Source: Bradyrhizobium hipponense (GTDB lineage: Bacteria; Pseudomonadota; Alphaproteobacteria; Rhizobiales; Xanthobacteraceae). From it: a DNA stretch of 63,385 bases. The notes beneath the pieces were generated by a model that ran no database searches, was not told the origin of the DNA, and saw only the letters and a list, made by a program, of their open reading frames with translations. Position 1 is the first letter of the stretch, and every line of letters begins with the position of its first letter. The DNA lies in contig NZ_VSTH01000009.1 in the NCBI RefSeq assembly GCF_008123965.1, forward strand, positions 1 through 63,385. Direction: 5' to 3'. Positions 28,406 through 35,914 of this stretch are shown here, one piece after another. Made by a program: the position numbers and the translations under genes.

Positions 28406-28431
28406 AGGCGGCCGCTAATCGGCGGCCGCCT
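28406..28431. terminator. Shared hairpin between convergent genes
   Basis: Perfect 10-bp stem AGGCGGCCGC / GCGGCCGCCT with a 6-base loop. It starts 10 bases after the cytochrome c stop and overlaps the last codons of the opposing hydrolase. There is no T-run, so it is at best a weak or Rho-assisted terminator. Confidence 0.5.
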
Positions 28432-29398
28432 GCACTGGGACGATTATGCCGATCATCGTCTCGATTTCAGTCTTCACGAGACCCGGCTCCGCGATCTGCA
28501 CCATGTGGCCGAGATCGGGCAGCACGATCAGCTTTGCATTCCGCACCAATGCCGCAAACGGACGGGCATGAATGTTGGTCGACACGGTCTTGTCCGGCTC
28601 GCCGGCGATGATCGTGACCGGCACTGTGATCTCGCCGTAACGCGCAACTTGCGCGGCGACTGATTCCTTCAGCGTCACCAGGTCATAGGCATTGGCGATG
28701 AACTCGCGCGGGCGCAGCAGCAGCGGCGTCGCGGACTCCTTCACGAAGCCGTCCGGCATGACCTGCGGCAGGAACACGTCGCGCGCGCCGGGCTCGGCGA
28801 GGAGATATCCAAGCGGCAAGGTGACGGTGTAGGCGAGCAGCGGACCGACCACAGGCGTTGCGATGATCTCGTTGTAGCGGCCAACGCCGCCGCGCCAGGG
28901 ATGCGTGACCGGCGCCAGCATCACGAGGCCCGCGACCCGATCCGGATGATCGAGCGCCAGCCGCGCCCCGAGTGCCCCGCTCCAGGAATGCACGACCACG
29001 ATCGCGCGCGCGATGCCGAGCTTGGCGAGCGCCTCGCCGATCATCCGCGCCTGGATCTGCGGCGTCGAATCCTGCCGTCGCGCCCGCGTACTCCAGCCAT
29101 GGCCGGGACGGTCGAACAGGATAACACGATGATTCTTGGCCAGGAGATCGCCGAGCGGGCGGCGCATCGCTTCGAGATTGGAGCTCGCGCCATGCAACAT
29201 CACGATGGGCGGGCCTGCGTCGCGCGGGCCGAGATCGACGACATGCAGCGTCGCGCCGTCAACCTCGATCATCTGGCCCTGCGGTGGAAAGGCGCGTTGC
29301 ACGGCAACGACACCGGCCTGCGTGGCCAGCGCCAGCAAAACCAGCGCGGTCACGACTGACATCACGATCATGGAGAGAGTCCGGACAATCCAGGGCAC
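28415..29398 (-). CDS. Alpha/beta hydrolase
   Basis: A 327-residue hydrolase with an N-terminal membrane anchor or signal (SMIVMSVVTALVLLALATQAGVVAV). The fold is clear: PPIVMLHGASSNLEAM (oxyanion HG), VILFDRPGHGWSTR, nucleophile elbow VVVHSWSGALGARLAL, acid in TIIAGEPDKTVS, and the C-terminal His in LPDLGHMVQIAEP. The elbow reads His-Ser-Trp-Ser-Gly rather than the usual Gly-x-Ser-x-Gly. It starts at GTG 29398; an ATG nine codons later is an alternative. Substrate unknown. Confidence 0.85.
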   Translation of the reverse strand: MPWIVRTLSMIVMSVVTALVLLALATQAGVVAVQRAFPPQGQMIEVDGATLHVVDLGPRDAGPPIVMLHGASSNLEAMRRPLGDLLAKNHRVILFDRPGHGWSTRARRQDSTPQIQARMIGEALAKLGIARAIVVVHSWSGALGARLALDHPDRVAGLVMLAPVTHPWRGGVGRYNEIIATPVVGPLLAYTVTLPLGYLLAEPGARDVFLPQVMPDGFVKESATPLLLRPREFIANAYDLVTLKESVAAQVARYGEITVPVTIIAGEPDKTVSTNIHARPFAALVRNAKLIVLPDLGHMVQIAEPGLVKTEIETMIGIIVPVQAAAD

Positions 29399-29692
29399 AT
29401 GCCAGCTACGGACCTTGCCACACGGCAGTTTCGCTCCAGCGTTTCCACGGAAAGGGCTGGGGCTGTGGATATGTGCATAATCTCAATCCGCAAAAACGCA
29501 ATGAAATCAACGATACTTTTGGCGATGCGCAAGCCCCGGACCAGCTTCATGCAGTCGTCATCGGGGCCTCCATATAATCGCCACGGTCGATTCTGCCATC
29601 TAGGCCCGGGTGGGCGCCGATCCTCCTCGCAACCTTCTGGGGATGTGGGAAAGACCGGCAGGATTTGTCCTGGTTTGAACCGGAGGATTTTG

Positions 29693-29875
29693 ATGAGCTT
29701 GAGATCGAAAGACACTGCCATCGACGAGATCGTCGCGAGCTGTAGCGGCGACCTGCGCGGAGCCGTGCGGGCGCTGCTGCTGATCAACGAGCATCTCGAG
29801 GCGGAGCTCGTAAGGGCTTACGCCGCAGCTGCCGATCAGGGCCTCACCGAGCGCGGCAGCAGCGTCCTGCATTAG
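29693..29875 (+). CDS. Small conserved-looking hypothetical protein, 60 aa
   Basis: MSLRSKDTAIDEIVASCSGDLRGAVRALLLINEHLEAEL and a short polar tail form a small, mostly helical acidic protein. A strong CGGAGG ribosome site lies six bases before the ATG, which makes translation likely although the open frame also extends far upstream. No family is recognised and no partner is evident. Confidence 0.65.
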   Translation: MSLRSKDTAIDEIVASCSGDLRGAVRALLLINEHLEAELVRAYAAAADQGLTERGSSVLH

Positions 29876-29886
29876 GACGCGGACGA

Positions 29887-30147
29887 CTAATTCGTACCGT
29901 CCTCGTCCTTTTCGTCGTCGGGACCCACCGCGGGACAGGCGCGGATGGTCGAGCGGGCAAGCTTGGCATCGGCTCTTGATTTGTAGGGACCGTCGCCGAA
30001 CCAGACGTCGCCCGCGATCACGGGATTGCTGGTCACGATGTTGCATTTGCCGGTGGCGCGGTTGCCGACCACCCAGAATAGCCCGTCGGCGAGGCTCACT
30101 GTCCCCGACGCCAACAGCAAGCTACCTGCAAAGATCAAACGCTTCAT
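29887..30147 (-). CDS. Small exported hypothetical protein, 86 aa
   Basis: Signal peptide MKRLIFAGSLLLASGTVSLADG, then a small domain FWVVGNRATGKCNIVTSNPVIAGDVWFGDGPYKSRADAKLARSTIRACP, with two Cys likely bridged, and an acidic DDEKDEDGTN tail. The pattern of GxCxIVT and Y-K-S-x-x-x-A resembles the small secreted proteins frequent in bradyrhizobia. The promoter lies upstream of 30147. No function known. Confidence 0.72.
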   Translation of the reverse strand: MKRLIFAGSLLLASGTVSLADGLFWVVGNRATGKCNIVTSNPVIAGDVWFGDGPYKSRADAKLARSTIRACPAVGPDDEKDEDGTN

Positions 30148-30271
30148 GGCTTTGCTCCTGCCATGCAGTTAGGCCTCGCCTTGCCAGCGCAATAGCCCCT
30201 GCAGCGCGAGGCATGCGATCGTAGTTAATCGCCGCGCGTCGCAATCGATCGAAAGATGATCGAGTTATACG

Positions 30272-30910
30272 CTAGATGTCGCGGCCTTCGACCTTCTCGG
30301 TCAAGGATTTGACCTGGTCGGGAATCTTGTCGAGATGCGGATTGACGGCGAGCGCCTTGCGGTAGGCCTCGAGTGCACGTTTCTCGTCCCCGACCTCCTG
30401 CATGATCATGCCGAGGCCTGCGAGCGCGCCGAAATGGCGCGGTTCCCGGGCCAGCACTTGCTGGATATCGGCCAGCGAGCGGCCGTAGTCGTTCTGCATG
30501 TAGTAGAGGGTCGCGCGCCGGTTCCAGGCCTCGATATAATCGGGCCGCAGCTTGATGACGGAATCCAGAAGCTTGATGGCGACGTCGATCTTCTGCGCGT
30601 CGACCGCCGTCTTGGCCCGCGACATCAGCAGCGCCGCGGTGTCGCTCGGGGTGTGGATCCAGATCGCCCAGATCCGCGCCTCGACATGCTTGGCGCTGGC
30701 TTCGTCAGGGGCGGCCTTCAGCGCGCCGAACAGGAAATCCAGATTCTTGGTGCGGTCGACCTTGGGAAGCTTGGCCGGTGCCTCGGGGATCTTTTTCTGC
30801 GTGCCAGGCGGGGCCGGCGGATCAACCTGCGCCAGGGCCGGAGCAATGCCGGCGGTTCCCAGGACAAGGGCCAGGCACAGGGTAGGCGCGAATAGGAATC
30901 TTACTGCCAT
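30272..30910 (-). CDS. TPR-repeat exported protein
   Basis: A 212-residue protein with signal peptide MAVRFLFAPTLCLALVLGTAGIAPALAQ and a Pro/Lys linker. Three or so tetratricopeptide repeats follow (ALLMSRAKTAVDAQKIDVAIKLLDSVIKLRPDYIEAWNRRATLYYMQNDYGRSLADIQQVLAREPRHFGALAGLGMIMQEVGDEKRALEAYRKALAVNP). Probably a periplasmic protein-interaction module. It is followed by nothing on its strand for about 120 bases and lies downstream of rpmJ. Confidence 0.85.
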   Translation of the reverse strand: MAVRFLFAPTLCLALVLGTAGIAPALAQVDPPAPPGTQKKIPEAPAKLPKVDRTKNLDFLFGALKAAPDEASAKHVEARIWAIWIHTPSDTAALLMSRAKTAVDAQKIDVAIKLLDSVIKLRPDYIEAWNRRATLYYMQNDYGRSLADIQQVLAREPRHFGALAGLGMIMQEVGDEKRALEAYRKALAVNPHLDKIPDQVKSLTEKVEGRDI

Positions 30911-30929
30911 GGTGAAAGTCTAAACGCGT

Positions 30930-30957
30930 AAAGCCGCCCTTGCAAAGCAGGGACGGC
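30930..30957 (-). terminator. Possible terminator of rpmJ
   Basis: On the minus strand, GCCGTCC and a complementary GGGCGGC (one G-U pair) enclose a 13-base loop, followed by TTTA. It lies between the rpmJ stop and the TPR gene start. Confidence 0.4.
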
Positions 30958-31024
30958 GTCAAACTCGTGTGAGACCGTGGTCTTGCGGGGCGCGCTTGGG
31001 CGTCCGGCAGGGATCAGGCCGAAA

Positions 31025-31150
31025 TCAGCCCTGGCGAGCCTTGAAGCGGCGCTGCACCTTGTTGATCACGTAGACCCGGCCCTTGCGGCGGACAAGGCGG
31101 TTGGCGCGGTGGCGGCCACGCAGTGATTTCAGCGAGTTACGGACCTTCAT
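31025..31150 (-). CDS. rpmJ: 50S ribosomal protein L36
   Basis: A 41-residue basic protein, [19 protein letters not shown]... ending [10 protein letters not shown], matching the alphaproteobacterial L36 of the large ribosomal subunit. It lacks the zinc-binding Cys/His set of the classic form, so it is the C-minus type (YkgO-like). It is single-standing, as in other Hyphomicrobiales. It is too short for usual ORF cut-offs but is an unambiguous match. Confidence 0.95.
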   Translation of the reverse strand: MKVRNSLKSLRGRHRANRLVRRKGRVYVINKVQRRFKARQG

Positions 31151-31459
31151 GGCAGAATCCTGAACGTTCGAAAGGCCGTGTTCGGCACTACCGTTTCGGC
31201 ACGCGCGAATGTGGCAAAATGCGATTTACCCCGCCGGCGGACGACCGCCCGGGACGGGGCGGTTTCTAAGGCATGGCGGGACCGCATGTCAATGCAAACG
31301 GCCCCCTCCCAGCCGATTATCCTCGGGATAGGGCTGAAGGCCCCATCGCCACCGCGCCGCTCGCGACAGCCGAGCCTTGTCAGCCGAGCCATGTCAGTCG
31401 AGCCTTGCCAATTTCGTTATATCCTATAATCAATTTGGCAACCCGTCGGGAGGACACCA
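31151..31459. other. Divergent promoter region
   Basis: No gene between rpmJ (minus) and the amidohydrolase (plus). An inverted repeat ACCGCCC / GGGCGGT followed by TTTC lies at 31244-31266. GGGAGGACACC is the ribosome site of the next gene. Confidence 0.5.
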
Positions 31460-32344
31460 ATGCCGAAGCTGAAGCTGCCGAACATCGACGACGTTGTGGC
31501 GATCGACATCCATACCCATGCCGAGGAGCCCTGCGGCTGCCATGCTGACGACGGCTATGACGACTTCCAGGCGCAGATGGCGGAGTATTTCAAATCGCCG
31601 AACAAGCACCCGCCGACCGTGCCGGAGACCGCGGCCTATTACCGTTCCAAGAACATCGCCGCGGTGATCTTCCCGGTCGATGCCGAGCGCGAGACCGGCT
31701 TCCGCCGCTACAACAATTACGAGATGCTGGAGGTCGCCTCCGACCATCTCGACGTCCTCATCCCCTTCGTCTCGATCGATCCGCACAAGGGTAAGCTCGG
31801 CGCGCGCGAGGCGCGCAAGCTGATCGAGGAATACGGCGTCCGCGGCTTCAAATTCCACCCGACCATGCAGGGCTTCTACGCCAACGACCGCATGGCCTAT
31901 CCGCTCTATGAAGAGATCAACAATGGCGGCGCGATCGCGCTATTCCACACCGGCCAGACCGGCGTCGGAAGCGGCATGCCCGGCGGCATGGGGATGCGGC
32001 TGAAATATTCCAACCCGATGTACATGGACGACGTGGCGGCGGATTTCCCCGATCTCAAGATGATCCTCGCCCACCCCTCCTTCCCCTGGCAGGAGGAGGC
32101 GCTGTCGGTCGCCACCCACAAGCCGAACGTCTATATCGACCTGTCCGGCTGGTCGCCGAAATATTTCCCGCCGATCCTGGTGCGCTATATCAACTCGATC
32201 CTCCAGGACAAGATGCTGTTCGGATCGGACTGGCCGGTGATCACGCCGGACCGCTGGCTCGTGGATTTCGCCAAGATCGAGATCCGCGACGAGATCCGGC
32301 CAAAGGTGCTCAAGGCCAACGCGCGCAAGCTTTTGGGGATTTGA
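31460..32344 (+). CDS. Amidohydrolase family (amidohydrolase 2) protein
   Basis: A 294-residue TIM-barrel metal enzyme of the ACMSD-like branch. The N-terminal HxH site is IDIHTHAEEPCG, followed by VRGFKFHPTMQGFYAND, a His in ALFHTGQTG, ILAHPSFPW, and the terminal Asp in MLFGSDWPVITPDRWL. Members hydrolyse or decarboxylate aromatic-derived acids. No substrate is clear. GGAGG precedes the ATG. It is followed after 13 bases by a haloacid-dehalogenase-like gene and then a YbaK gene, probably one transcript. Confidence 0.88.
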   Translation: MPKLKLPNIDDVVAIDIHTHAEEPCGCHADDGYDDFQAQMAEYFKSPNKHPPTVPETAAYYRSKNIAAVIFPVDAERETGFRRYNNYEMLEVASDHLDVLIPFVSIDPHKGKLGAREARKLIEEYGVRGFKFHPTMQGFYANDRMAYPLYEEINNGGAIALFHTGQTGVGSGMPGGMGMRLKYSNPMYMDDVAADFPDLKMILAHPSFPWQEEALSVATHKPNVYIDLSGWSPKYFPPILVRYINSILQDKMLFGSDWPVITPDRWLVDFAKIEIRDEIRPKVLKANARKLLGI

Positions 32345-32360
32345 CCGAGGGACCAACGTG

Positions 32361-33098
32361 ATGATCAAAGCCGTCGTTTTCGACGCCTATGGAACGCTCT
32401 ACGACATCCAGTCGGTCGCAGAGATCACCGAGGATGCGTTTCCGGGCTATGGCGAGATCATCACGCAGATCTGGCGCATCAAGCAGCTCGAATACACCTG
32501 GTTGCGCTCGCTGATGCAGCGCTACCAGGACTTTGCTGCGGTCACGCGCGACTCGCTCGCCTATACGCTGCGCGTGCTTGGGCTCGCCTATGAGAGCGAG
32601 ATCTTCGAACGTGTGATCGAAAAATATTTGCATCTCGATCTCTATCCGGATGCCGCAAGCACGCTTGCAGCCCTGAAGCCGCGAAAGCTCGCCATTCTGT
32701 CCAATGGCAGCCCGGACATGCTGAATGCGCTCGTGTGCAACACCGGTCTCGATCGCCTGCTCGACGCCACCATCAGCGTCGATGCGAAGAAGATCTTCAA
32801 GCCTTCTCCCGAAGCCTATGCGCTGATCGGCGAGGTGCTCGGCACCGCACCGGAGGAGGTTCTGTTCGTCTCCTCCAATCCCTGGGACGTAGCCGGCGCG
32901 AAATCGTTCGGATTGAACGTCGCCTGGATCGAGCGTGTCACGCCGGAGGCGATGGCGCTGGCTTGCGTCGAAAACGAACTCATGGCACCGCTAACCCTGT
33001 TCAAGGCGATCCGCACTCAGATGGATGAGCTCGGGTTTGCGCCGGACCATCGCGTCCACGCACTCTCCGAGCTGCCCGAGATCTCCGCCCGCACGTGA
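32361..33098 (+). CDS. Haloacid dehalogenase, type II-like
   Basis: A 245-residue HAD-superfamily hydrolase resembling L-2-haloacid dehalogenases. Motif I is VVFDAYGTLYD (nucleophile Asp), motif II LSNGSPDMLNALV, motif III Lys in DAKKIFKPSPEAY, and motif IV SSNPWDVAGAKSFG. The pairing of AYGTLYD with SNGSPDML fits the L-2-HAD group rather than phosphatases. ATG at 32361 is preferred over the GTG just before it. It is the second gene of a three-gene set; its physiological substrate is not inferable. Confidence 0.88.
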   Translation: MIKAVVFDAYGTLYDIQSVAEITEDAFPGYGEIITQIWRIKQLEYTWLRSLMQRYQDFAAVTRDSLAYTLRVLGLAYESEIFERVIEKYLHLDLYPDAASTLAALKPRKLAILSNGSPDMLNALVCNTGLDRLLDATISVDAKKIFKPSPEAYALIGEVLGTAPEEVLFVSSNPWDVAGAKSFGLNVAWIERVTPEAMALACVENELMAPLTLFKAIRTQMDELGFAPDHRVHALSELPEISART

Positions 33099-33119
33099 GT
33101 TTGGAATGAGCCGCTTAGA

Positions 33120-33587
33120 ATGAGCCTGCAATCCGTTCGCGATTTCTTCGCCGAGAAAGCCCCCGATATATCCGTCATTGAATCGCCGATCAGCTCCGCG
33201 ACCGTGGCGCTGGCCGCCGAAGCCTATGGCGTCGAGCCCGGGCGGATCGCCAAGACGCTGTCGTTGCGGATCGGCGAGCGCGTCATTCTCATAGTTGCCG
33301 CCGGCACCTCGCGGATGGACAACAAGAAGGTCAAGGCGGCATTCGGCGGCAAGCCGAAGATGCTCGGGCTGGAAGAGGTCGCGGAGATCACCGGCCACGA
33401 GGTCGGCGGCGTCTGCCCGTTCGGGCTGAAGACGCCGCTGGCGATCTATTGCGACGTGTCGCTGAAGGCGTTCGACATCGTGGTGCCGGCCGCAGGCTCG
33501 ACCCACAGCGCCGTGCGCATCACGCCCGAGCGGATGGCCGAACTGACCGTGGCTGAATGGGTCGACGTCTGCGAGATCAGGCCGTAA
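33120..33587 (+). CDS. YbaK/EbsC aminoacyl-tRNA deacylase
   Basis: A 155-residue YbaK/ProRS-editing-domain protein that hydrolyses mischarged tRNA. It shows AYGVEPGRIAKTLSL (the conserved Lys), AAGTSRMDNKKVKAAFGGKPKMLGLEEVAEITG and GGVCPFGLKTPLAIYCD, then GSTHSAVRITPERM near the end. It is 21 bases after the HAD gene on the same strand. The size matches free-standing editing domains. Confidence 0.9.
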   Translation: MSLQSVRDFFAEKAPDISVIESPISSATVALAAEAYGVEPGRIAKTLSLRIGERVILIVAAGTSRMDNKKVKAAFGGKPKMLGLEEVAEITGHEVGGVCPFGLKTPLAIYCDVSLKAFDIVVPAAGSTHSAVRITPERMAELTVAEWVDVCEIRP

Positions 33588-33592
33588 GTCGG

Positions 33593-33937
33593 CTAATCGT
33601 CTTCATCATAGGGCCGCGGTGCGGGCGGCGGAGGCGCAGCGTTGTAGCGCGGGGGCGGCGCGGCGCGATTGCGCGGGACCGGCGGCTGTGGCTGCACCTG
33701 ATTGTGGGACTGGAACACCGCGCGGCAACCACTGGAGAGCTGCGGCGTGTTCTGTTGCAAGCAGGCCACGATACGATTCACATCCGGAATCTGGTCGCTG
33801 CACAGGCGCCACACATCCGGTGTGCAGGCCATCTGCTGTTCCATCGTGCCGCGATATTCTTCGGCGGACGCCGCGCTCTGCGCCACGATGCCGCCGATCG
33901 CAAGCGCCACACCCAGCGCGATCCGCTCTGTTCGCAT
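33593..33937 (-). CDS. Exported Cys-containing hypothetical protein
   Basis: A 114-residue protein with signal peptide MRTERIALGVALAIGGIVAQSAASAEE. A small four-Cys core follows (MACTPDVWRLCSDQIPDVNRIVACLQQNTPQLSSGCRAVF), then a Pro-rich tail. The core resembles short cysteine-rich repeats (C-x6-C ... C-x11-C) found in small rhizobial exported proteins. It converges on the YbaK gene with only 5 bases between stops. Function unknown. Confidence 0.75.
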   Translation of the reverse strand: MRTERIALGVALAIGGIVAQSAASAEEYRGTMEQQMACTPDVWRLCSDQIPDVNRIVACLQQNTPQLSSGCRAVFQSHNQVQPQPPVPRNRAAPPPRYNAAPPPPAPRPYDEDD

Positions 33938-34195
33938 ATACCGATCCTTCTCGATTCTCTCGAATACTTGTCAATCAATGAGACGCGAGCTGGTTCTGGA
34001 CCAACAAAAAATTGTGAAAGCTCGGCAGGAACTTATTCCACCTTGCCGATCTTCTTCACCGCTGCGATCAATATGCAGTTTGCGCGAGGCGCTCGACCGA
34101 CCCGCGTGTTCATGAATTGAAGACGCAGCTGGAGGAGGAAGCCGGCCTTGCGAATTGTCGCCAGCGACGGCGTGAAAGTCTCCTAGCGAGATCCA
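33938..34195. other. Intergenic region before the RAYT locus
   Basis: About 260 bases without a gene. It holds the promoter of the 33593 gene and an unassigned stretch (34085-34190) that may be decayed coding sequence. The REP copy starts at 34196. Confidence 0.4.
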
Positions 34196-34226
34196 GTAGG
34201 GTGGGCAAAGCGAAGCGTGCCCACCA
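34196..34226 (+). repeat. REP sequence, right of the RAYT stop
   Basis: It begins GTAGGGTGGGCAAAGCG and ends GCGTGCCCACCA, a near palindrome whose ends (GTGGGCA ... TGCCCAC) fold into a hairpin. It abuts the RAYT stop codon. The inverted mate lies at 34768. Confidence 0.85.
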
Positions 34227-34748
34227 TCATTCGCCAAACTGCCCCGGAGTATCCCGCATATCTCCTCCCCAATCTACGGGAAGGGTGCCTTGATCGACGT
34301 AGCGATGGAAGCTGCTGAAGGACCAATCGCGCACACGTGAGACGAGGCCGTGCTTCACGGGGTTGAAGTGAATGTAGTCAACGTGGCGTTCCAAGTCCGC
34401 GTCATTGCGGATTGCATGCTCCCAGAAGCGCCGCTGCCAGATGCCTTTTTCGCGCTTTCTCAATTTGCTGGTCGTGCGTGGTCCCGTCTCCAGGCCTCGC
34501 GAAAAGCCGCCCTTGATCAAATTCCACCGTGACGAAAAATCGAGATCATCCTCTGGAAGGGCCCAAATGGCGTGAAGATGATCGGGTAGGACACAAACCG
34601 CCACGGTTTCGAACGGACGTCGCTGCTGAATTGTTCGGTAGTTTTGTCTCAGGCGGTCAACGTGATCCACGAGCAGAGTGCTTGATCGGTCGGCAAGCAC
34701 AACCGTGAAGAAGAATATGCTGCCTTTGGCTCGACGATACTGAGGCAT
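34227..34748 (-). CDS. REP-associated tyrosine transposase (RAYT)
   Basis: A 173-residue Y1/HUH-type single-strand transposase of the IS200-like family, RAYT branch. It begins MPQYRRAKGSIFFFTVVLADR. The HUH metal site is HLH in VCVLPDHLHAIWALP. The catalytic Tyr is in RHVDYIHFNPVKHGLV (about residues 127-142), the most recognisable RAYT motif. GIWQRRFWEHAIRND precedes it. The ATG at 34748 is preferred; an in-frame GTG upstream lies inside the REP. It lies between inverted REP copies and should act on them. A single copy is seen in the window and all motif residues are intact. Confidence 0.92.
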   Translation of the reverse strand: MPQYRRAKGSIFFFTVVLADRSSTLLVDHVDRLRQNYRTIQQRRPFETVAVCVLPDHLHAIWALPEDDLDFSSRWNLIKGGFSRGLETGPRTTSKLRKREKGIWQRRFWEHAIRNDADLERHVDYIHFNPVKHGLVSRVRDWSFSSFHRYVDQGTLPVDWGGDMRDTPGQFGE

Positions 34749-34767
34749 TGCGATCTTCTTCGCCCGA

Positions 34768-34795
34768 ATGGTGGGCACGCTACGCTTTGCCCTAC
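34768..34795 (-). repeat. REP sequence, left of the RAYT (inverted)
   Basis: Inverted mate of the 34196 copy: ATGGTGGGCACGC ... GCTTTGCCCTAC. Relative to the other copies it lacks four bases in the head (GGGC where others have GGGTGGGC). Confidence 0.85.
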
Positions 34796-34860
34796 AATTG
34801 TCATTCTGAGGATAGGCTAGCGAGATTTTGCAGGGAACGCGTCGTGCCTACCGAGGAAAG

Positions 34861-35796
34861 TCACGGCACTTTTGCAACCTTCTTAGGCCGCCGTTTGCAC
34901 GTATCCGGCAATTTCGCGGCGAGAAAATCGCCGAGCGCCTCGACGCGTGCAGGCCGCGGGCCGCCGGGCGGCGTCACCAGGTGCACGGCGCCTTCGGCCT
35001 GCTTCCAGTCCTTCAGAATCACTTCGACCTGGCCGGAGGCGATCGCTTCGCCGACGATGAATTCGGGGAGCTCGGCAATGCCGAGGCCCGCGATCAGAGC
35101 CGGCATCACCGCTTCACCATTATTGACGCGAAGCTGTCCACCCGGACGTACGCTGGCCTGCTCGCCGGCCGCATTGGTGTAGTGCCAGACATTCGGCGTA
35201 GAGAGATAAGCGTAGGCGAAGCATTTGTGCTCGGCCAGATGCATCGGATGCGTCGGCCGGCCGTGACGCTTGAGATAGGACGGCGCGGCCACCGTGTAGC
35301 GCGGCATGGTGAAGAGCCGCCGCGCGATCAGCGACGAATCCGGCAGCCGCGCAATCCGCACCGCCATGTCAAAGCCCTCGCCGATCAGATCGACGGTCGC
35401 ATCGCTTAAGTGCAGATCGACCGAGACGTCCGGATAGGCCTCGAAAAACTCCGGCAGCAATGGCGCCACGGCCTTCACTCCGAAGGTCATGGGCACCGCG
35501 AGCCGCACCAGCCCCCGCGGCGCCACCGATTGCGCCAGCGCCTCGTTCTCCGCCGCCTCACCGTCGGCGAGCAGACGCGTCGCGCGTTCGGCGAGCTTGT
35601 GCCCGGCATCGGTCAACGCGAGTCGGCGGGAGGTGCGGTTGAACAGCCGGGCGCCGAGCCGCTCCTCCAGCCGGGTCACCGCCTTGGACACTGTGGCTTT
35701 CGACATCACGAGCTCGCTGGCGGCCGCCGCAAACGACCGTAACTCCACGACTTTTGCGAAAACCGCGAGCGCCTCGAAATCGGGGAGTTTTGCCAT
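34861..35796 (-). CDS. LysR-family transcriptional regulator
   Basis: A 311-residue LTTR. The N-terminal winged helix is FEALAVFAKVVELRSFAAAASELVMSKATVSKAVTRLEERLGARLFNRTSRRLALTDAG. The effector domain follows with VRLAVPMTFGVKAVAPLLPEF and a Pro-rich C-terminus. The start is MAKLPDFEAL; the frame runs 15 codons further upstream. It is divergent from SDR-pirin-WrbA and probably regulates them, with a candidate site in the gap. Confidence 0.92.
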   Translation of the reverse strand: MAKLPDFEALAVFAKVVELRSFAAAASELVMSKATVSKAVTRLEERLGARLFNRTSRRLALTDAGHKLAERATRLLADGEAAENEALAQSVAPRGLVRLAVPMTFGVKAVAPLLPEFFEAYPDVSVDLHLSDATVDLIGEGFDMAVRIARLPDSSLIARRLFTMPRYTVAAPSYLKRHGRPTHPMHLAEHKCFAYAYLSTPNVWHYTNAAGEQASVRPGGQLRVNNGEAVMPALIAGLGIAELPEFIVGEAIASGQVEVILKDWKQAEGAVHLVTPPGGPRPARVEALGDFLAAKLPDTCKRRPKKVAKVP

Positions 35797-35824
35797 GAGA
35801 GCCGGTCCGATAGGTCGATTTAAG

Positions 35825-35839
35825 GAAACAATGCGTTTC
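35825..35839. promoter_or_regulatory. Candidate LysR operator
   Basis: GAAAC-N5-GTTTC, a perfect 5-bp inverted repeat in the 118-base space between the LysR gene and the SDR gene, with a further GTTTC at 35844-35848. LTTR sites are often such short dyads (T-N11-A type), and this one is correctly placed for both self-regulation and activation of the SDR operon. Confidence 0.5.
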
Positions 35840-35914
35840 AACAGTTTCTATTTCTATACCACGGACGGAGCCTTATCCAAGGGCAATCGCAATTCCAGGG
35901 AATGGAGAAATCCA

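Noticed and set aside
29399..29692. N-terminal extension of the 60-residue protein at 29693
   Set aside because: The upstream 98 codons are poorly protein-like, and a strong CGGAGG site places the start at 29693.
34227..34748. Ordinary IS200/IS605 insertion sequence
   Set aside because: There is no accompanying TnpB and the flanks are REP palindromes rather than IS200 ends; the HVDYIHFNPVKHG motif is that of RAYTs.
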